Positions 8,272-16,886 of a stretch of 64,000 nucleotides of DNA are shown piece after piece. Where the stretch lies: the NCBI RefSeq assembly GCF_900115505.1, contig NZ_FOWQ01000001.1, positions 124,001 to 188,000 of the forward strand. Reading direction: 5' to 3'. Both the position numbers and the translations under genes were made by a program. Each line of letters begins with the position of its first letter. Position 1 is the first letter of the stretch. The notes under the pieces are model-generated. The model was not told the origin of the DNA, made no database searches, and saw only the letters and a program-made list of their open reading frames with translations. Origin of the DNA: Geodermatophilus dictyosporus. GTDB taxonomy: Bacteria > Actinomycetota > Actinomycetes > Mycobacteriales > Geodermatophilaceae.

Positions 8272-9102
8272 GTGACCAGACACGGCCAGGGGACGCTGCC
8301 GACGGGCCAGTACTGGCAGGGCTGGACGGTGCCCGACCCGGTCGGCGTGGTCGTGCTGGTGCACGGCGCCCACGAGCACGGCGGCCGCTACGCCCACGTC
8401 GCCCAGCGGCTGGGGGAGGCCGGCTACGCGTCCTACGCCCCCGACCACCCCGGCCACGGCCGCTCACCCGGCCGGCGTGGCGACATCGTCGGCCTGGACG
8501 CCGCCGTCGGGGGCGTGGCCGCGACCGTCCGGGCCGCCGCGGACCGGCACCCCGGCGTGCCCCTGTTCGTCTACGGCCACAGCCTGGGCGGGCTGGTCGC
8601 GCTGCAGTACCTCACCGGCGAGCCGCACGAGCGGGTCGCCGGCGGCGTGGTCTCCGCGCCGGCCCTCGACACCAGCACGGCCACCCCGGTGCAGCGGGTG
8701 GTCGCGCCGCTGCTCGCCCGGGTGGCGCCGGGCCTGGGCGTGCTCACCCTCGACGCGGAGACGGTCAGCCGCGACCCGCAGGTGGTGGCCGACTACCGCA
8801 CCGACCCGCTCAACCACACCGGGAGGATGGTCGCCCGCACCGGCCACGCGATCATGACCGGCGCGGCCGGCATGCCCGGCCGGCTGCGCGGCCTGCGGCT
8901 GCCGCTGCTGGTCCTCCACGGCGGCGACGACCGGCTGATGCCGCCGTCGGCCAGCGAGGTGGTGCGCCGGCACGCCGGCTCGCCCGACCTGACGGTGCGC
9001 GTCTACGACGGGCTCTACCACGAGCCGCACAACGAGCCCGAGCAGGACGAGGTCCTCGCCGACGTCGTCGCCTGGCTCGACGGCCACGTGCCGGCCCGCT
9101 GA
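8272..9102 (+). CDS. Alpha/beta hydrolase, monoacylglycerol lipase type
   Basis: 276 residues of the serine aminopeptidase/lysophospholipase group. HGAHEHGGRYAHVAQRL gives the oxyanion region, FVYGHSLGGLVAL the nucleophile elbow (GHSLG), LVLHGGDDRLMP the catalytic Asp, and YDGLYHEPHNE the catalytic His. Such enzymes cleave monoglycerides or lysophospholipids. The GTG start follows a strong GAGGAGG. A TAGCCT box at 8232-8237 could be its -10. It converges with the antiporter gene with only 10 nt between stops. Confidence 0.87.
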   Translation: MTRHGQGTLPTGQYWQGWTVPDPVGVVVLVHGAHEHGGRYAHVAQRLGEAGYASYAPDHPGHGRSPGRRGDIVGLDAAVGGVAATVRAAADRHPGVPLFVYGHSLGGLVALQYLTGEPHERVAGGVVSAPALDTSTATPVQRVVAPLLARVAPGLGVLTLDAETVSRDPQVVADYRTDPLNHTGRMVARTGHAIMTGAAGMPGRLRGLRLPLLVLHGGDDRLMPPSASEVVRRHAGSPDLTVRVYDGLYHEPHNEPEQDEVLADVVAWLDGHVPAR

Positions 9103-9112
9103 CCACCCGGCG

Positions 9113-10762
9113 CTACGCGGGCCGGGAGGGCAGCAGGTTCTCCTGGTGGTCGAGCTCGCGCTCCAGGGTGCGCAGGCCCTCGTCGGGCAGCCGGCCGAGG
9201 TCGCGCCAGCGCAGCAGTTCCTCGCGCTCGGCGTCGATCACCGCCCGGCGCACCCGCAGCGCCGCCTCGTACCGCGGCGACATCGGGATCTCGCCCTCGG
9301 CCTCGCTGAGCACCTCCAGCCGCCGTCGGTAGCGGTCGAGCCGCGTGCGCAGGGCGCCGCGCACCGACTCGATCGCGGCGTCGTCGACGTGGTCGTGCTG
9401 CTCGGCCTGCAGCTCGTCGAGCCGGGTCAGCCCGGCCTCGACGGCGGCGACGCGCGCCTGGTTGCGCAGCCGGGCGCCGTCGGCCGCGTCGGCCCGCAGT
9501 CCCAGTCGGCGGACCAGCGGGGCGAAGGTGGCGCCCTGCCCGACCAGCGTGACCAGCACGGCGAGGAAGGCGCAGAACAGCAGCAGGTCGCGGGCGGGGA
9601 ACGGCTCCCCGGCGTCGGTGGACAGCGGCAGCGTGAAGACCGCCGCCAGGGTGATCACGCCGCGGGTGCCGGCCCAGCTGAGCACGGTGATCTCCCGGCC
9701 CGACAGCTGCCTCGGGACGGTGCGCGGGTCGCCGTCCTCGGCCTCGGGGCCGGCGCCCAGGCGCAGGTGCAGCGCCTGCGGGGCGTGCTCGGTGAGCCAC
9801 AGCCACAGCGGCCGGACCAGCAGGACCCCGCCGACGGTGACCGCGGCGGCGACGACGACGGTCGAGGGCGCGTACTCGCCGAGGCCGCCGATGACCGCGG
9901 GCAGCTGGTTGCCGATGAGCAGGAACACCACGCCCTCGAGCAGGAAGTCGACCAGCCGCCACACCGCGTCGGTCTGCAGCCGGGTGGCGCCGGAGGTCCA
10001 GTAGGGCGCGTTGTGACCGATGACCAACCCCGCGACGACGACGGCGAGCACGCCCGAGACGTGCACCGACTCGGCCAGCAGGTAGGCGGCGAACGGCGTG
10101 GCCAGCGAGATCGCGTTCGACGACAGCGGGTCGCGGCGCAGCCGGCGCAGCGGGCGGATGCCGTGGGCGACGGCCAGGCCGGCCAGCACGCCACCGGCCG
10201 CCGACAGCGCGAACTGGCCCAGGGCCGACCAGGTGGAGAAGCCGTCACCGGTGGCCGCGGCGACCGCGACGGTGAGCAGGGTGAGCGCGGTGGCGTCGTT
10301 GAGCAGGCCCTCGCCCTGGATCAGCGTGACCAGCCGCGGCGGCAGCCCGACCCGCCGGCCCACGGCCAGCGCGGCGACCGGGTCCGGCGGGGCGACCGCG
10401 GCGCCGAGCGCGACGCCGGCGGCCAGCGTCGCCCCGGGCACCCACAGCGCGAACCCGACGCCGACCACCATGGCGGTGACCAGCACCAGCAGCACCGAGA
10501 GGCCGACCACCGTGCGCAGGTTGTCGCGGATGGCGATCAGCGAGGAGTCCAGCGCCGCGCTGTAGAGCAGCGGCGGCAGCAGGACGGCGAGCACGAACTC
10601 GGGGTCGAGGGCCAGGTTCGGCCCGGGCAGCAGCCCGTAGACCAGCCCGGCGACGGTGAGCAGCGCGGCCGACGGCAGGCCGGTCCGGTCGCCCAGCCAC
10701 CGGGCGGCCACGACGACCGCGACGCCGGCCAGGACGAGCAGCAGGACGGTCTCGGGGTGCAC
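9113..10762 (-). CDS. Na+/H+ antiporter, CPA1 family
   Basis: 549 residues: about 12 membrane segments over residues 1-400 and a long cytoplasmic tail (about 400-549) rich in charged residues and probably helical. Conserved CPA1 features are visible: GAAVAPPDPVAA, QGEGLLNDATAL with the acidic transport residues, and SWAGTRGVITLA. It exchanges Na+ (or K+) for protons for pH and salt control. The GTG start is preceded by GGGGAGGA at 7 nt. Ion preference cannot be told from sequence. Confidence 0.9.
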   Translation of the reverse strand: MHPETVLLLVLAGVAVVVAARWLGDRTGLPSAALLTVAGLVYGLLPGPNLALDPEFVLAVLLPPLLYSAALDSSLIAIRDNLRTVVGLSVLLVLVTAMVVGVGFALWVPGATLAAGVALGAAVAPPDPVAALAVGRRVGLPPRLVTLIQGEGLLNDATALTLLTVAVAAATGDGFSTWSALGQFALSAAGGVLAGLAVAHGIRPLRRLRRDPLSSNAISLATPFAAYLLAESVHVSGVLAVVVAGLVIGHNAPYWTSGATRLQTDAVWRLVDFLLEGVVFLLIGNQLPAVIGGLGEYAPSTVVVAAAVTVGGVLLVRPLWLWLTEHAPQALHLRLGAGPEAEDGDPRTVPRQLSGREITVLSWAGTRGVITLAAVFTLPLSTDAGEPFPARDLLLFCAFLAVLVTLVGQGATFAPLVRRLGLRADAADGARLRNQARVAAVEAGLTRLDELQAEQHDHVDDAAIESVRGALRTRLDRYRRRLEVLSEAEGEIPMSPRYEAALRVRRAVIDAEREELLRWRDLGRLPDEGLRTLERELDHQENLLPSRPA

Positions 10763-10820
10763 CGCGACATCCTCCCCGAGGCGGTTCCCGATCCCCGGCA
10801 GGTGCGGTCCGGGCGCCGCG

Positions 10821-11810
10821 CTACGCCGGTACGGAGGACATCGCCTCGGCGACCAGGGTGACCGAGCGGAGCCGCTCCTCGGTGCCCGGCGCCTGGTGGG
10901 CGACGATCAGCTCGTCGGCGTCGGCCAGCCGGGCGAAGGCGGTGAGCTGCTCGCGCACCTCGGCGGGGGTGCCGACGGCGGTGTGGGTGAGCATGCGGTC
11001 GACGTGCACGCCGGCGCCCGAGGCCAGCAGCAGGTCGGCCTCGTCGTCGGTCAGGTCGCGGCCCTGGCCGAACAGGCCGACGGCCAGCCGCCGCCGGGTG
11101 GCCTCGCGTGCCGCCCGGGCCGTCTCCGCCGAGTCGGCGGCGATCGCGTTGACGCCGGCGATCACGTACGGGGCGTCGAGCTGCTCGGAGGGCCGGAAGT
11201 CGCGCCGGTAGGCGGCCACCGCGGGCTCGAGGGCCTGCGGGGCGAAGTGCGAGGCGAAGGCGTAGGGCAGGCCCAGGGCGGCGGCCAGGCCCGCGCCGAA
11301 CATCGACGAGCCGAGCACGTACAGCGGCACGTCCGACCCCCGGCCGGGGACGGCCTCGACGCCGGGGACGCGGGAGTGGCCGGTCAGGTAGCCCTGCAGC
11401 TCGAGCACGTCCTGCGGGAAGCGCTCGGCGGAGGCCGCGTCGCGGCGCAGCGCGTACATCGTGTTCTGGTCGGAGCCCGGCGCCCGGCCCAGGCCCAGGT
11501 CGATCCGCCCGGGGTACATCGCCTCGAGGGTGCCGAACTGCTCGGCGATGGTGAGCGGCGAGTGGTTGGGCAGCATGACGCCGCCGGCGCCGAGCCGGAT
11601 GGTCGAGGTGTGCGCGCCGACGTGCGCGATCAGCACGCTGGTGGCCGACGACGCGATGTGGCGCATGTTGTGGTGCTCGGCGTACCAGACCCGCCGGTAC
11701 CCGGTCTCCTCCGCCCGCTGCGCCAGCGCGACGCTGGCGGCGATGCTGCTGCCGACCGTCTCGCCGCGGGCGACGGGGGCGAGGTCGAGCACGGACAGCG
11801 GGATCTGCAC
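10821..11810 (-). CDS. LLM-class flavin-dependent oxidoreductase (MsnO8-like)
   Basis: 329 residues of the bacterial-luciferase-like family, using FMN or F420. The start ([20 protein letters not shown]), the WYAEHHNM motif near residue 45, and [21 protein letters not shown] in the middle match the group annotated as MsnO8-type LLM oxidoreductases. I chose the GTG at 11810 because it follows GGAGG and because the family begins [10 protein letters not shown]; reading further upstream would translate the repeat array at 11835-11898. It lies downstream of mftD on the same strand, 114 nt away. Confidence 0.85.
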   Translation of the reverse strand: MQIPLSVLDLAPVARGETVGSSIAASVALAQRAEETGYRRVWYAEHHNMRHIASSATSVLIAHVGAHTSTIRLGAGGVMLPNHSPLTIAEQFGTLEAMYPGRIDLGLGRAPGSDQNTMYALRRDAASAERFPQDVLELQGYLTGHSRVPGVEAVPGRGSDVPLYVLGSSMFGAGLAAALGLPYAFASHFAPQALEPAVAAYRRDFRPSEQLDAPYVIAGVNAIAADSAETARAAREATRRRLAVGLFGQGRDLTDDEADLLLASGAGVHVDRMLTHTAVGTPAEVREQLTAFARLADADELIVAHQAPGTEERLRSVTLVAEAMSSVPA

Positions 11811-11834
11811 GGGGGTACCTCCGGGACGGTGCGC

Positions 11835-11898
11835 GTTCGTTGCGGTGCACGTCGGTTGCGGTGCACGTCGGTTGCGGTGCACGTTGGTTGCACGGTGC
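11835..11898 (+). repeat. Four tandem 16-bp repeats between mftD and the LLM gene
   Basis: Four head-to-tail 16-nt units: GTTCGTTGCGGTGCAC (11835), GTCGGTTGCGGTGCAC (11851), the same again (11867) and the diverged GTTGGTTGCACGGTGC (11883). They lie in the 5' region of the LLM oxidoreductase gene, about 25-90 nt before its start. The unit is not a multiple of three, so it is not coding. Helically phased repeats like this usually bind a regulator cooperatively. Confidence 0.85.
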
Positions 11899-11901
11899 AA
11901 C
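11887..11901. promoter_or_regulatory. Perfect inverted repeat at the end of the tandem array
   Basis: GTTGCAC-G-GTGCAAC is a 15-bp inverted repeat with 7-bp arms. The neighbouring tandem units read as degraded copies of it, with GTTGC and GTGCAC half-sites. It is a good candidate primary operator for the LLM gene. The related half-site GGTTGCA also forms the palindrome at 65-80. Confidence 0.55.
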
Positions 11902-11924
11902 GCGACCCGCCCCGGAGGATTCCC

Positions 11925-13166
11925 TCAGGCGGGCTGGACCTTGCGGGTCCGGGTGCGCGGCTGGGTGGTCTCCACCGGCGCGTCGGGCTCGGCGACACCG
12001 AGGCGCCGCTCGAAGCCGGGCGGGACGACGACGTCGTCGCGGGAGATGTCGGCGGTGGACTCGCGGGCCAGGCCGGTCAGCGCCGAGCCGAGGCCGTCGC
12101 GCAGGAGGTCGAGCACGTTCTCCACCCCGGCCTGGCCGTTGGCCGCCAGTCCCCACAGGTAGGCGCGGCCGATCATCACGGCCTTCGCGCCCAGCGCCAG
12201 GGCCTTGGCGACGTCGCTGCCGCGGCGGATGCCGCCGTCGAGCAGCACCTCGACCTGGTCGCCGACGGCCTCGGCGACCGCCGGGAGGGCGCGGATGGGG
12301 GCGGGGGTGCCGTCGAGGTTGTTGCCGCCGTGGTTGGACACCGAGATCGCGGTGACGCCGGCGTCGACGGCCCTCCTGGCGTCGTCGACGCGCATGACGC
12401 CCTTGAGCATGAACGGCCCGTCCCACTGCGACCGCAGCCAGGCGACGTCCTCCCACGACGGCATCGGCGACTGCATCCACATGCCGTAGGCGCCGAAGAA
12501 GGTGGGCGCCTCCTCCCCGGGGGTGGCGACCATGTTGGGCACGGTGAGGTCGGGGATGCGCCCGGTGCGGGCGAAGTCGAGCAGCCAGCGCGGGCGCACG
12601 AGCACCTGCGGGGCGTACTTCCGGGCGGCCTCGAAGTCGATCTTCGACGGGATGAACGGGCTGCCCCAGTCGCGGCCGTAGGCGAACGACCAGTCGAGGG
12701 TCGCGATCATGCCGACGACACCGGCCCGCCGGGCGCGGTCCATGCGGGCGAGCATCTCGTCGCGGGTGCCCACCCAGTACATCTGGAAGAACGTCCTCGG
12801 GTTGGCGGCCACGACCTCCTCCACCGGCTTGCTGGCGAAGGAGGACAGGCCCATCGCCACGCCGCGGGCGGCGGCGGCCCGGGCGACGGCGACCTCGCCG
12901 TCGGGGTGCACCGCCTGCACCCCGGTGGGGCTGATGAGCACCGGCATGGAGACGTCCTGGCCCATCACCCGGGTGGTCATCTCGCGCTTGTTCGACAGGC
13001 CGGCGGTGTGCGGGGCGAAGCCGAGCTCCTCGAAGGCGCGCAGGTTGTCGTCGGCGCTCAGGCCCTTCTCCGAGCCGGCCACCAGCGCGCCGTAGACGCC
13101 CTTGGGCAGCCGCCGCTTCGCTCTGCGCTGGGCCTCGGCCACCGTCTCGAACCACGCGTTCGCCAC
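11925..13166 (-). CDS. mftD: Pre-mycofactocin synthase MftD-like FMN alpha-hydroxyacid oxidase
   Basis: 413 residues of the FMN-dependent alpha-hydroxyacid dehydrogenase family. The protein follows mycobacterial MftD closely throughout: WFETVAEAQRRAKRRLPKGV at the start, SPTGVQAVHPDGEVAVARAA, TLDWSFAYGRDWGSP, FMLKGVMRVDDARRAVDAG, SVSNHGGNNLDGTPAPIRAL and LLDGGIRRGSDVAKALALGA. MftD oxidises the AHDP core during mycofactocin maturation. No mftA, mftB, mftC, mftE or mftF lies in this window, so the gene is an orphan here. The C-terminus is about 20 residues longer than I expect, with a basic tail. The GTG start follows GGAG. Confidence 0.83.
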   Translation of the reverse strand: MANAWFETVAEAQRRAKRRLPKGVYGALVAGSEKGLSADDNLRAFEELGFAPHTAGLSNKREMTTRVMGQDVSMPVLISPTGVQAVHPDGEVAVARAAAARGVAMGLSSFASKPVEEVVAANPRTFFQMYWVGTRDEMLARMDRARRAGVVGMIATLDWSFAYGRDWGSPFIPSKIDFEAARKYAPQVLVRPRWLLDFARTGRIPDLTVPNMVATPGEEAPTFFGAYGMWMQSPMPSWEDVAWLRSQWDGPFMLKGVMRVDDARRAVDAGVTAISVSNHGGNNLDGTPAPIRALPAVAEAVGDQVEVLLDGGIRRGSDVAKALALGAKAVMIGRAYLWGLAANGQAGVENVLDLLRDGLGSALTGLARESTADISRDDVVVPPGFERRLGVAEPDAPVETTQPRTRTRKVQPA

Positions 13167-13206
13167 CGTCGTCTCCGTTCGGTCGGACCGCCGGGACCCA
13201 CCCGGC

Positions 13207-13226
13207 TGGCACTGAGTGCCACCCTA
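13207..13226 (-). promoter_or_regulatory. mftD promoter -10 with overlapping palindromic operator
   Basis: On the minus strand TAGGGT (13226-13221) is a plausible -10 box about 55 nt before the mftD start. It abuts and shares one base with TGGCACTGAGTGCCA (13207-13221), an inverted repeat with 7-bp arms and a 1-nt centre that covers the expected transcription start. This is the usual place for a repressor operator. The -35 is weak. Confidence 0.5.
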
Positions 13227-13266
13227 GCGGCGCGAGCATGACGCAGACCACACCCGGAGACGGCAC

Positions 13267-13294
13267 GGCCCCGGAGCCGTGGGGCTCCGGGGCC
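13267..13294 (-). terminator. Terminator of the small 13333 gene
   Basis: GGCCCCGGAGCC (13267-13278) and GGCTCCGGGGCC (13283-13294) form a perfect 12-bp stem with a GTGG loop, 38 nt past the stop of the small minus-strand gene. It also insulates mftD from transcription of that gene. Confidence 0.75.
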
Positions 13295-13332
13295 GGGTCG
13301 GGAGGTGCGCCGCGGCGGGGCGGCGCGGCGGC

Positions 13333-13476
13333 TCACCGGCGGGCGGCGAGGGCGGCGATCTCGTGCGCCGACTCCAGCGTCGGTGCGGTGGCGAGGGCGC
13401 GGGCGATCTCGCGGTCGTCGCGGCGGCGGGCGCGGGCGGCGCGGGCGGCGATGAGGGCGGTGCGCAGGCGGGTCAT
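13333..13476 (-). CDS. Small basic hypothetical protein (47 residues)
   Basis: From the ATG at 13476 the product is 47 residues, starting MTRLRTALIAARAARARRRD and ending LESAHEIAALAARR: a helical, Arg/Ala-rich small protein. The ATG has an excellent Shine-Dalgarno (GGGGAGGA, 6 nt away) and a terminator follows the stop, which together argue that it is real. An in-frame start at 13590 would add 38 residues, but that part has codons such as GTA and GGA that are rare in the neighbours. It is divergent from the HxlR regulator gene, which may control it. Function unknown. Confidence 0.5.
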   Translation of the reverse strand: MTRLRTALIAARAARARRRDDREIARALATAPTLESAHEIAALAARR

Positions 13477-13608
13477 TTCGGGTCCTCCCCGGTCGTCGGA
13501 CGACGGCGCGAGCCGGCGTCCCGGCTCCTGCCGGCGGGCCCCCAGTACGGCGTCGATGACGGCTCCGAACTGCTGGGTCTGCATCTCCAACCATCCTCTC
13601 GGCGGCGT

Positions 13609-13641
13609 GGTTCGTCAACCGAACCCAGCGTGACCTAGGCT
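13609..13641 (+). promoter_or_regulatory. HxlR gene promoter with inverted repeat
   Basis: GGTTCG (13609-13614) and CGAACC (13620-13625) form an inverted repeat around TCAAC. It sits at the -35 position relative to the TAGGCT -10 box at 13636-13641. The GTG start of the HxlR gene is 6 nt after the -10, so the mRNA should be leaderless. The repeat lies between divergent genes and may be the HxlR operator. Confidence 0.5.
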
Positions 13642-13647
13642 GCACCG

Positions 13648-14148
13648 GTGACCGCCACCACGCCGGACCCCGGTCAGGACTTCGACCGGGCGCGCTGCTC
13701 GGTGGCCGGGACCCTGGCCGTCGTGGGGGAGAAGTGGAGCCTCCTGGTGCTGCGGGAGGCCTTCCTCGGCGTCCGCCGCTTCGCCGACCTGCAGCGCGCC
13801 CTCGGCGCGCCGAGGGCGGTGCTCACCGACCGGCTCAACCGGCTGGTCGCCGAGGGGCTGCTGGTCCGGGTGCCCTACCGGGCGCCGGGGGAGCGCGAGC
13901 GGCACGAGTACCGGCTCACCGACCGGGGCCGCGACCTGCACCCGGCGCTGGTCGCGCTGATGCAGTGGGGCGACCGGTGGCTGGCCGGCGACGGCGCCCC
14001 GCCGCTCGCGCTCACCCACCGCGACTGCGGCGCGCCGGTGTCGCTCGGGCTGCGCTGCGCGGCCGGCCACGACGTCGGCGGCCCCCGCGAGGTGACCGCG
14101 ACCCCGACGGGGCGGCCCGCCGAGACGCCGGACACACCTGCGGGCTAG
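13648..14148 (+). CDS. HxlR-family transcriptional regulator
   Basis: 166 residues. A winged-helix HxlR domain fills residues about 12-105: RCSVAGTLAVVGEKWSLLVL is the family signature, followed by GVRRFADLQRALGAPRAVLT and the wing EYRLTDRGRDL. The C-terminal part has three cysteines (DCGAP, RCAAGH) that might respond to thiol stress or electrophiles; this is speculation. It is followed at 40 nt by the hydrolase/CoA gene block, which it could regulate, and it is divergent from the small 13333 gene. Confidence 0.87.
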   Translation: MTATTPDPGQDFDRARCSVAGTLAVVGEKWSLLVLREAFLGVRRFADLQRALGAPRAVLTDRLNRLVAEGLLVRVPYRAPGERERHEYRLTDRGRDLHPALVALMQWGDRWLAGDGAPPLALTHRDCGAPVSLGLRCAAGHDVGGPREVTATPTGRPAETPDTPAG

Positions 14149-14188
14149 CGTCGGCGGCGCCCGCTGCGCCGCGACCAGGGAGGCCGTC

Positions 14189-14905
14189 CTGCCCACCACC
14201 GAGATCCCCGGCGGCGCGAGCACGCCGCGGCTGCGCGCCCACCTCGCCGTGCCGCCCGTGGGCGAGGGGCCCTGGCCCGGGGTGGTGGTCGTCCATGAGG
14301 TCTTCGGGCTGACCGACGACGTCCGGCAGCACGCCGACCGGCTGGCCGCGGCCGGCTACCTCGCGCTCGCCCCGGACCTGTTCTCCGCCGGTGGCGCGGT
14401 GCGCTGCCTGCGCTCGACGTTCCGGTCCCTCGCCCGCGGGGAGGGCCCGGCCTTCGGTGACCTGGAGGCCGCGCGGCGGTTCCTCGCCGGGCGCGAGGAC
14501 TGCACCGGCCGGGTCGGCGTCCTCGGCTTCTGCATGGGCGGGAGGTTCGCGCTCTACGGCGCCACCCGCGGGTTCGACGTCTCCGCGCCCAACTACGGGC
14601 CGCTGCCGGCCGACCTGGAGCAGGTGCTGCGCGGCGCGTGCCCGGTGGTGGCCAGCTACGGGCGCCGCGACGTGGCGCTGCGCGGCGCGGCCGGCCGGCT
14701 GGCGGCGGCGCTCGAGGCGGCCGGCGTCGAGCACGACGTCGTCGAGTACCCCGACGCCGGGCACTCCTTCCTCAACCGGCACGACGTCGGGCCGTTCTCC
14801 GTGCTGGAGCGGATCGCCGGCCTGTCCTTCCACCAGCCCTCGGCCGAGGACGCCTGGGGGCGGATCCTGCGCTTCTTCGACCGGCACCTGCGGGCCCCGG
14901 CGTGA
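14189..14905 (+). CDS. Dienelactone hydrolase family protein
   Basis: About 238 residues. Catalytic triad of the family: Cys in GFCMGG, Asp in YGRRDVAL and His in YPDAGHSF. Dienelactone hydrolases open cyclic esters in aromatic catabolism, but many relatives have other ester substrates. The first in-frame ATG/GTG (14249) would cut off the first beta-strand. Homology begins earlier (PTTEIPGG, then LRAHLAVPP), and a CTG at 14189 is preceded by GGGAGG, so I place the start there; a non-standard CTG start is unusual. The stop overlaps the next gene by 4 nt. Confidence 0.83.
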   Translation: MPTTEIPGGASTPRLRAHLAVPPVGEGPWPGVVVVHEVFGLTDDVRQHADRLAAAGYLALAPDLFSAGGAVRCLRSTFRSLARGEGPAFGDLEAARRFLAGREDCTGRVGVLGFCMGGRFALYGATRGFDVSAPNYGPLPADLEQVLRGACPVVASYGRRDVALRGAAGRLAAALEAAGVEHDVVEYPDAGHSFLNRHDVGPFSVLERIAGLSFHQPSAEDAWGRILRFFDRHLRAPA

Positions 14906-16014
14906 GCGCCGGCGGGACCGGCCCGCTGGCGGGGCTGCGCGTCGTCGAGCTCGGCGGCATCGGCCCCGGGCCGCACGCGGCGATGGTGCTGGCCGACCTC
15001 GGCGCCGACGTCGTCCGGGTGGAGCGGCCCTCCGGTGGGCTGTCCGTGGGCGCCGGCGGCCGCGACGTCGTGCTGCGCGGGCGGCGCTCGGTGGCCGCCG
15101 ACGTCAAGACGCCGGAGGGCCGCGAGCTCGTGCTCGGCCTGGTGGACCGGGCCGACGTGCTGCTCGACGTCTTCCGGCCCGGGGTGGCCGAGCGACTGGG
15201 CCTGGGCCCCGACGACTGCCTGGCCCGCAACCCCGGGCTGGTGTTCGCGCGGATGACCGGGTGGGGGCAGGACGGGCCCTGGGCCGACCGCGTCGGCCAC
15301 GACGTCAACTACCTGGGCCTGACCGGCACGCTCGCCGCCCTGGCCCGCCAGGGCGAGTCGCCGCGCTTCCCCATGAACCTGGTCGCCGACTACGGCGGCG
15401 GGTCGATGCTGCTGCTGGTCGGCGTGCTGGCCGCGCTGCACGAGCGGTCGCGCTCGGGCCGCGGGCAGGTGGTCGACGCCGCGATGGTCGACGGCGTGGC
15501 GCTGCTGTCCCAGCTCATGTGGTCGCTGCGCGGCCAGGCGGCGTGGTCGGACCGGCCGGGCACCAACCTGCTCGACGGCGGCGCGCCCTTCTACGACGTC
15601 TACCGCTGCGCCGACGGCGGCCACGTGGCGGTCGGCGCGCTGGAGCCGCAGTTCTACGCGGCGCTGCTCGCGGGACTGGGCCTGCCCGCCGAGGAGCTGC
15701 CCCCGCAGATGGACCGGGCCGGCTGGCCGCGGCTGCGGGCGCTGTTCGCCGGGGCGTTCGCCAGTCGGCCGCGCGAGCACTGGGAGCGGGTCTTCGACGG
15801 CACCGACGCCTGCGTCACCCCGGTGCTCGACCCGGCCGAGGCCGCCGCGCACCCGCACCTGGCCGGGCGCGGCACGCTGGTCGAGGTCGACGGCGTGCTG
15901 CAGGCCGCACCCGCGCCGCGCTTCTCCCGGACGCCGGCGGGCCCGCCCGCGCGGCCGCCGGCCGGCCCGGCCGACGCGCAGGCCGTCCTGGAGGAGTGGT
16001 CGCGCCCCCGCTGA
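14902..16014 (+). CDS. CaiB/BaiF family CoA transferase, alpha-methylacyl-CoA racemase-like
   Basis: 370 residues of the class III CoA-transferase family. [20 protein letters not shown] at the start, the DVVRVERP and [12 protein letters not shown] motifs, then [11 protein letters not shown] with the His expected in the racemase active site, and [11 protein letters not shown] match alpha-methylacyl-CoA racemase more than carnitine/formyl CoA-transferases. Racemisation of 2-methylacyl-CoA lets branched fatty acids or sterol side chains enter beta-oxidation. It is translationally coupled to the hydrolase (GTGA overlap), with a crotonase 47 nt downstream. True substrate unknown. Confidence 0.83.
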   Translation: MSAGGTGPLAGLRVVELGGIGPGPHAAMVLADLGADVVRVERPSGGLSVGAGGRDVVLRGRRSVAADVKTPEGRELVLGLVDRADVLLDVFRPGVAERLGLGPDDCLARNPGLVFARMTGWGQDGPWADRVGHDVNYLGLTGTLAALARQGESPRFPMNLVADYGGGSMLLLVGVLAALHERSRSGRGQVVDAAMVDGVALLSQLMWSLRGQAAWSDRPGTNLLDGGAPFYDVYRCADGGHVAVGALEPQFYAALLAGLGLPAEELPPQMDRAGWPRLRALFAGAFASRPREHWERVFDGTDACVTPVLDPAEAAAHPHLAGRGTLVEVDGVLQAAPAPRFSRTPAGPPARPPAGPADAQAVLEEWSRPR

Positions 16015-16061
16015 CGGGGGCGCAGGAGCCGCGGCCCGCCGCGGAGGAAGGGGCCCGCCCC

Positions 16062-16826
16062 GTGACCGAGCCCGTACTGGTGGAGCGCCGCGGCGCCGTC
16101 CAGGTCATCACCATCAACCGGCCCGAGGCGAAGAACGCCCTCGACGGCGCGGTGGCGCAGGCGGTCGCGGCCGCCGTCGACGAGCTCGACGGCTCCGACG
16201 AGCTGCGCGCCGGCGTGCTCACCGGCGCCGGCGGCACCTTCTCGGCCGGCATGGACCTGAAGGCGTTCCTGCGCGGCGAGCGGCCCGCGATCGAGGGCCG
16301 GGGGCTGTGCGGGATCACCCAGACCCCGCCGCGCAAGCCGCTGGTGGCCGCGGTCGAGGGCTGGGCGCTGGCCGGCGGGTTCGAGCTGGTGCTCGCCTGC
16401 GACCTCGTCGTGGCCGGCCGCTCGGCCCGCTTCGGCGTGCCCGAGGTGACCCGGTCGCTGGTGGCCGCGGCCGGCGCGGCGCTGTTCCTGCCGCGGCGGG
16501 TCCCGTACGCGGTGGCCATGGAGATGCTGCTGACCGGCCGGCCGATCGACGCCGAGCGGGCGGCCGCCGTCGGGCTGGTGAACCGGGTCGTCGACGAGGG
16601 CGGGGCGCTGGACGCCGCCGTCGAGCTCGCCGAGGTGGTCGCGGCCAACGGGCCGCTGGCGGTGGCGGCCACCAAGGAGATCGCCCGGCACACCGCCGAC
16701 TGGACCGCCGAGGAGGGCTGGGCGCGGCAGCAGGAGCTGATCGAGCCGGTGTTCTCCTCCGAGGACGCCCGGGAGGGTGCCACCGCCTTCGCCGAGCGCC
16801 GCACGCCGGTGTGGCGGGGGCGCTGA
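16062..16826 (+). CDS. Enoyl-CoA hydratase/isomerase (crotonase) family protein
   Basis: 254 residues with the crotonase fold. The oxyanion-hole segments are TGAGGTFSAGMDLKAF (first loop) and AVEGWALAGGFELVLACDLV (second). In the latter the usual catalytic Glu position before the LGGG-like turn is not obvious, so hydration versus isomerisation or another crotonase reaction is uncertain. The C-terminus ends FAERRTPVWRGR, typical of the family. The GTG start follows GCGGAGGAA. It is downstream of the racemase and upstream of a thiolase, as expected in a beta-oxidation-like block. Confidence 0.87.
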   Translation: MTEPVLVERRGAVQVITINRPEAKNALDGAVAQAVAAAVDELDGSDELRAGVLTGAGGTFSAGMDLKAFLRGERPAIEGRGLCGITQTPPRKPLVAAVEGWALAGGFELVLACDLVVAGRSARFGVPEVTRSLVAAAGAALFLPRRVPYAVAMEMLLTGRPIDAERAAAVGLVNRVVDEGGALDAAVELAEVVAANGPLAVAATKEIARHTADWTAEEGWARQQELIEPVFSSEDAREGATAFAERRTPVWRGR

Positions 16827-16853
16827 CACACCTGCGGCGAGTGCTCGTAGTGT
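16823..16853 (+). promoter_or_regulatory. Promoter for the thiolase gene
   Basis: A -35-like CTGACA (16823-16828) overlaps the crotonase stop, and TAGTGT (16848-16853) is a good -10 with a 19-nt spacer (18 nt if the -35 is read as TGACAC). It would start a leader of about 27 nt containing the Shine-Dalgarno GAGGGGAG. Confidence 0.45.
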
Positions 16854-16886
16854 GCCGGGCACCACAGCCGGTCGAGGGGAGCAACG

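Noticed and set aside
11835-11901. Possible CRISPR array
   Set aside because: Units are 16 nt with no spacers between them and no cas gene is nearby, so they look like operator repeats.
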